Shown: positions 62,994-64,000 of the stretch, piece after piece
How the letters are laid out: each line of letters opens with the position of its first letter
Numbering within the stretch: position 1 is the stretch's first letter
NCBI RefSeq assembly: GCF_900156895.1
Contig: NZ_FTPD01000045.1
Span: 166,639-230,638, forward strand
Length of the DNA: 64,000 nucleotides
DNA from: Mesorhizobium prunaredense
Lineage (GTDB): Bacteria; Pseudomonadota; Alphaproteobacteria; Rhizobiales; Rhizobiaceae
Direction of reading: 5' to 3'
The notes under the pieces: generated by a model
Databases searched by the model: none
What the model saw: only the letters and a program-made list of their open reading frames with translations
Told to the model about the DNA's origin: nothing
Position numbers and translations under genes: made by a program

Positions 62994-64000
62994 GTGCTGT
63001 CCTGGATACTGGTCGGTGTCGGCGCCCTACTATGCCTGTCAGCGCTGCTTTCCGGCCCTCAGGCGCTGATCGGAATTGTTTTCATCGAGCAAGCCTTCTG
63101 CCTGCGTTACGGCTACATCCGAGCGCTTCGTCAAGCGCGGCGTGGAATGCCCGATTTTCTCGCCATCTTCCTAACGACCCTGGTCGTTCTGAAGGGTTTC
63201 AATATTGTTTCATTGATCGTTGGGCCTACTGAGTATGACAGTTTGTATTATTACACGACCATCGAAAACAGAATCGCAGCCGAGTTAATACTGGGGTTGG
63301 GACTTGTCTGTTTTACCTTAGGATGGCATTCTCTGCGCATTGCTGGGGGATCGACGTTTTACAGTACAGTTCCCGAGGGCCTTGCCATTCGGCTTGTGCC
63401 TTTTGTTCTTGTTGGGTGGTTAGGCCTGGCTCACTTGCCCAATTCCTTTGCCCAGCAGATCGGTTTCATGTTCCATGAGATTTATCTTGCATTGCTGTTC
63501 GTTATATTCGCGGGCAAAAGCAGATATGGGTCGGAGGGGTCGCGAAGTTGGGTGGTAATAGTTCTTATCGTTCCGGCTTTGTTGAGCGGGCTAACAAGTG
63601 GGACGAAGGAATTGGTCTTAACCGCCGTCGCTCCAGTACTGTTGGTGTACGTTCTGCGTCCCAACCTTAGGCGCATTGGGGTAACAATTCTAGCCGGGCT
63701 GATGGTTATAATAGTCGTCGTTCCAATTACGCAGCTCTACAGGCAAGCCAACTGGTCTGCGAAGGAAAACGTTGGCTTGACCGAACTCTTCTCCCGACTG
63801 GTGGATGCTTACCAGCAGATGGGCGCCTCCAATATCGTCTCAGAGGGTATGGTCGAATTCGCAAACCGGACGTCTTCGTCGATTTCTGGCGCGATTGTGG
63901 TGGGAGCCACCGACAGGCTGGGTCACACCGGCTTGGAGACAGTCAAGGACGTTTTCATTGTGTTTGTTCCGCGCTTTTTGTGGCCCGAGAAGCCGCCTGT
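62994..64000 (+). CDS. Polysaccharide-polymerase-like multi-pass membrane protein (3' end outside window)
   Basis: The frame is open to the window edge. GTG 62994 (VLSWILVGVGALLCLSALLS) is a plausible start, but no ribosome site supports it; 62799-63147 is the possible range. At least eight hydrophobic segments are visible, for instance FLAIFLTTLVVLKGFNIVSL, LVPFVLVGWLGLAHLP and GVTILAGLMVIIVVVPITQL. The motif GLTSGTKELVL and the late VFIVFVPRFLWPEKPP resemble putative O-antigen/exopolysaccharide polymerases. GC is visibly lower than in the core genome, so recent acquisition is likely. It could be the polymerase partner of the 49-57 kb operon. Confidence 0.65.
   Translation, partial: MLSWILVGVGALLCLSALLSGPQALIGIVFIEQAFCLRYGYIRALRQARRGMPDFLAIFLTTLVVLKGFNIVSLIVGPTEYDSLYYYTTIENRIAAELILGLGLVCFTLGWHSLRIAGGSTFYSTVPEGLAIRLVPFVLVGWLGLAHLPNSFAQQIGFMFHEIYLALLFVIFAGKSRYGSEGSRSWVVIVLIVPALLSGLTSGTKELVLTAVAPVLLVYVLRPNLRRIGVTILAGLMVIIVVVPITQLYRQANWSAKENVGLTELFSRLVDAYQQMGASNIVSEGMVEFANRTSSSISGAIVVGATDRLGHTGLETVKDVFIVFVPRFLWPEKPP

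Overview
The window looks like chromosome from a rhizobial alphaproteobacterium, most probably Mesorhizobium or a close relative. The grounds are an even high-GC composition over most of the core genes, an frcBCA fructose operon with a divergent ROK regulator, a fused NodQ-type CysN/C, a complete glycogen operon, and several palindromic intergenic repeats of the kind common in Rhizobiales. No rRNA, tRNA or CRISPR array was seen. Species-level placement is inference.

Layout. 1-4.1 kb: a W-rich envelope protein (partial), rnk, and a VOC + SRPBCC + SRPBCC trio. 4.2-9.6 kb: an oligopeptide ABC transporter, oppA-oppB-oppC-oppDF, on the minus strand. 9.6-10.7 kb: a scar with a GGDEF remnant and a TadG C-terminal fragment. 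10.7-23.6 kb: a minus-strand glycogen operon, glgP-glgB-glgC-glgA-pgm-glgX-alpha-glucosidase. 23.9-29.7 kb: frcBCA diverging from frcR, an RbsD/FucU-type mutarotase and frcK, with an AT-rich palindrome between the two arms. 30-35.7 kb: a DegT aminotransferase, vapBC, and the PAPS module cysD-cysNC-cysQ.

36-64 kb is a polysaccharide island. One block (36-42.4 kb) holds CpsB-type phosphatase, Wza-type exporter, Wzz/BY-kinase, a TPR protein and a Wzy-type polymerase, next to a small FecR-like secreted protein. A second block (44-49.2 kb) holds two glycosyltransferases, an FkbM methyltransferase, a decayed priming sugar transferase and another methyltransferase. A third, tightly coupled operon (49.3-56.9 kb) encodes a bi-domain oxidoreductase, UDP-GlcNAc 2-epimerase, a heparinase II/III-type lyase, a WbuB-like glycosyltransferase and a UDP-sugar 6-dehydrogenase. 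This set is consistent with making, and trimming, a polymer that contains a 2-acetamido uronic acid. The far end carries a Tat-signal beta-helix-like protein split by a G9 tract, a methyltransferase-like gene, an intact IS3-family (IS407-group) element, and a second polymerase-like membrane protein that runs off the window.

The island shows repeated turnover: a decayed sugar transferase, an FkbM remnant, an IS element, visibly lower GC at 57.9-60.3 kb and 62.7-64 kb, and several gene-poor gaps. The most unusual points are the homopolymer-split beta-helix gene, the lost priming transferase, the lyase built into a biosynthetic operon, and the FecR-like and SNase-like orphan proteins beside the export machinery.
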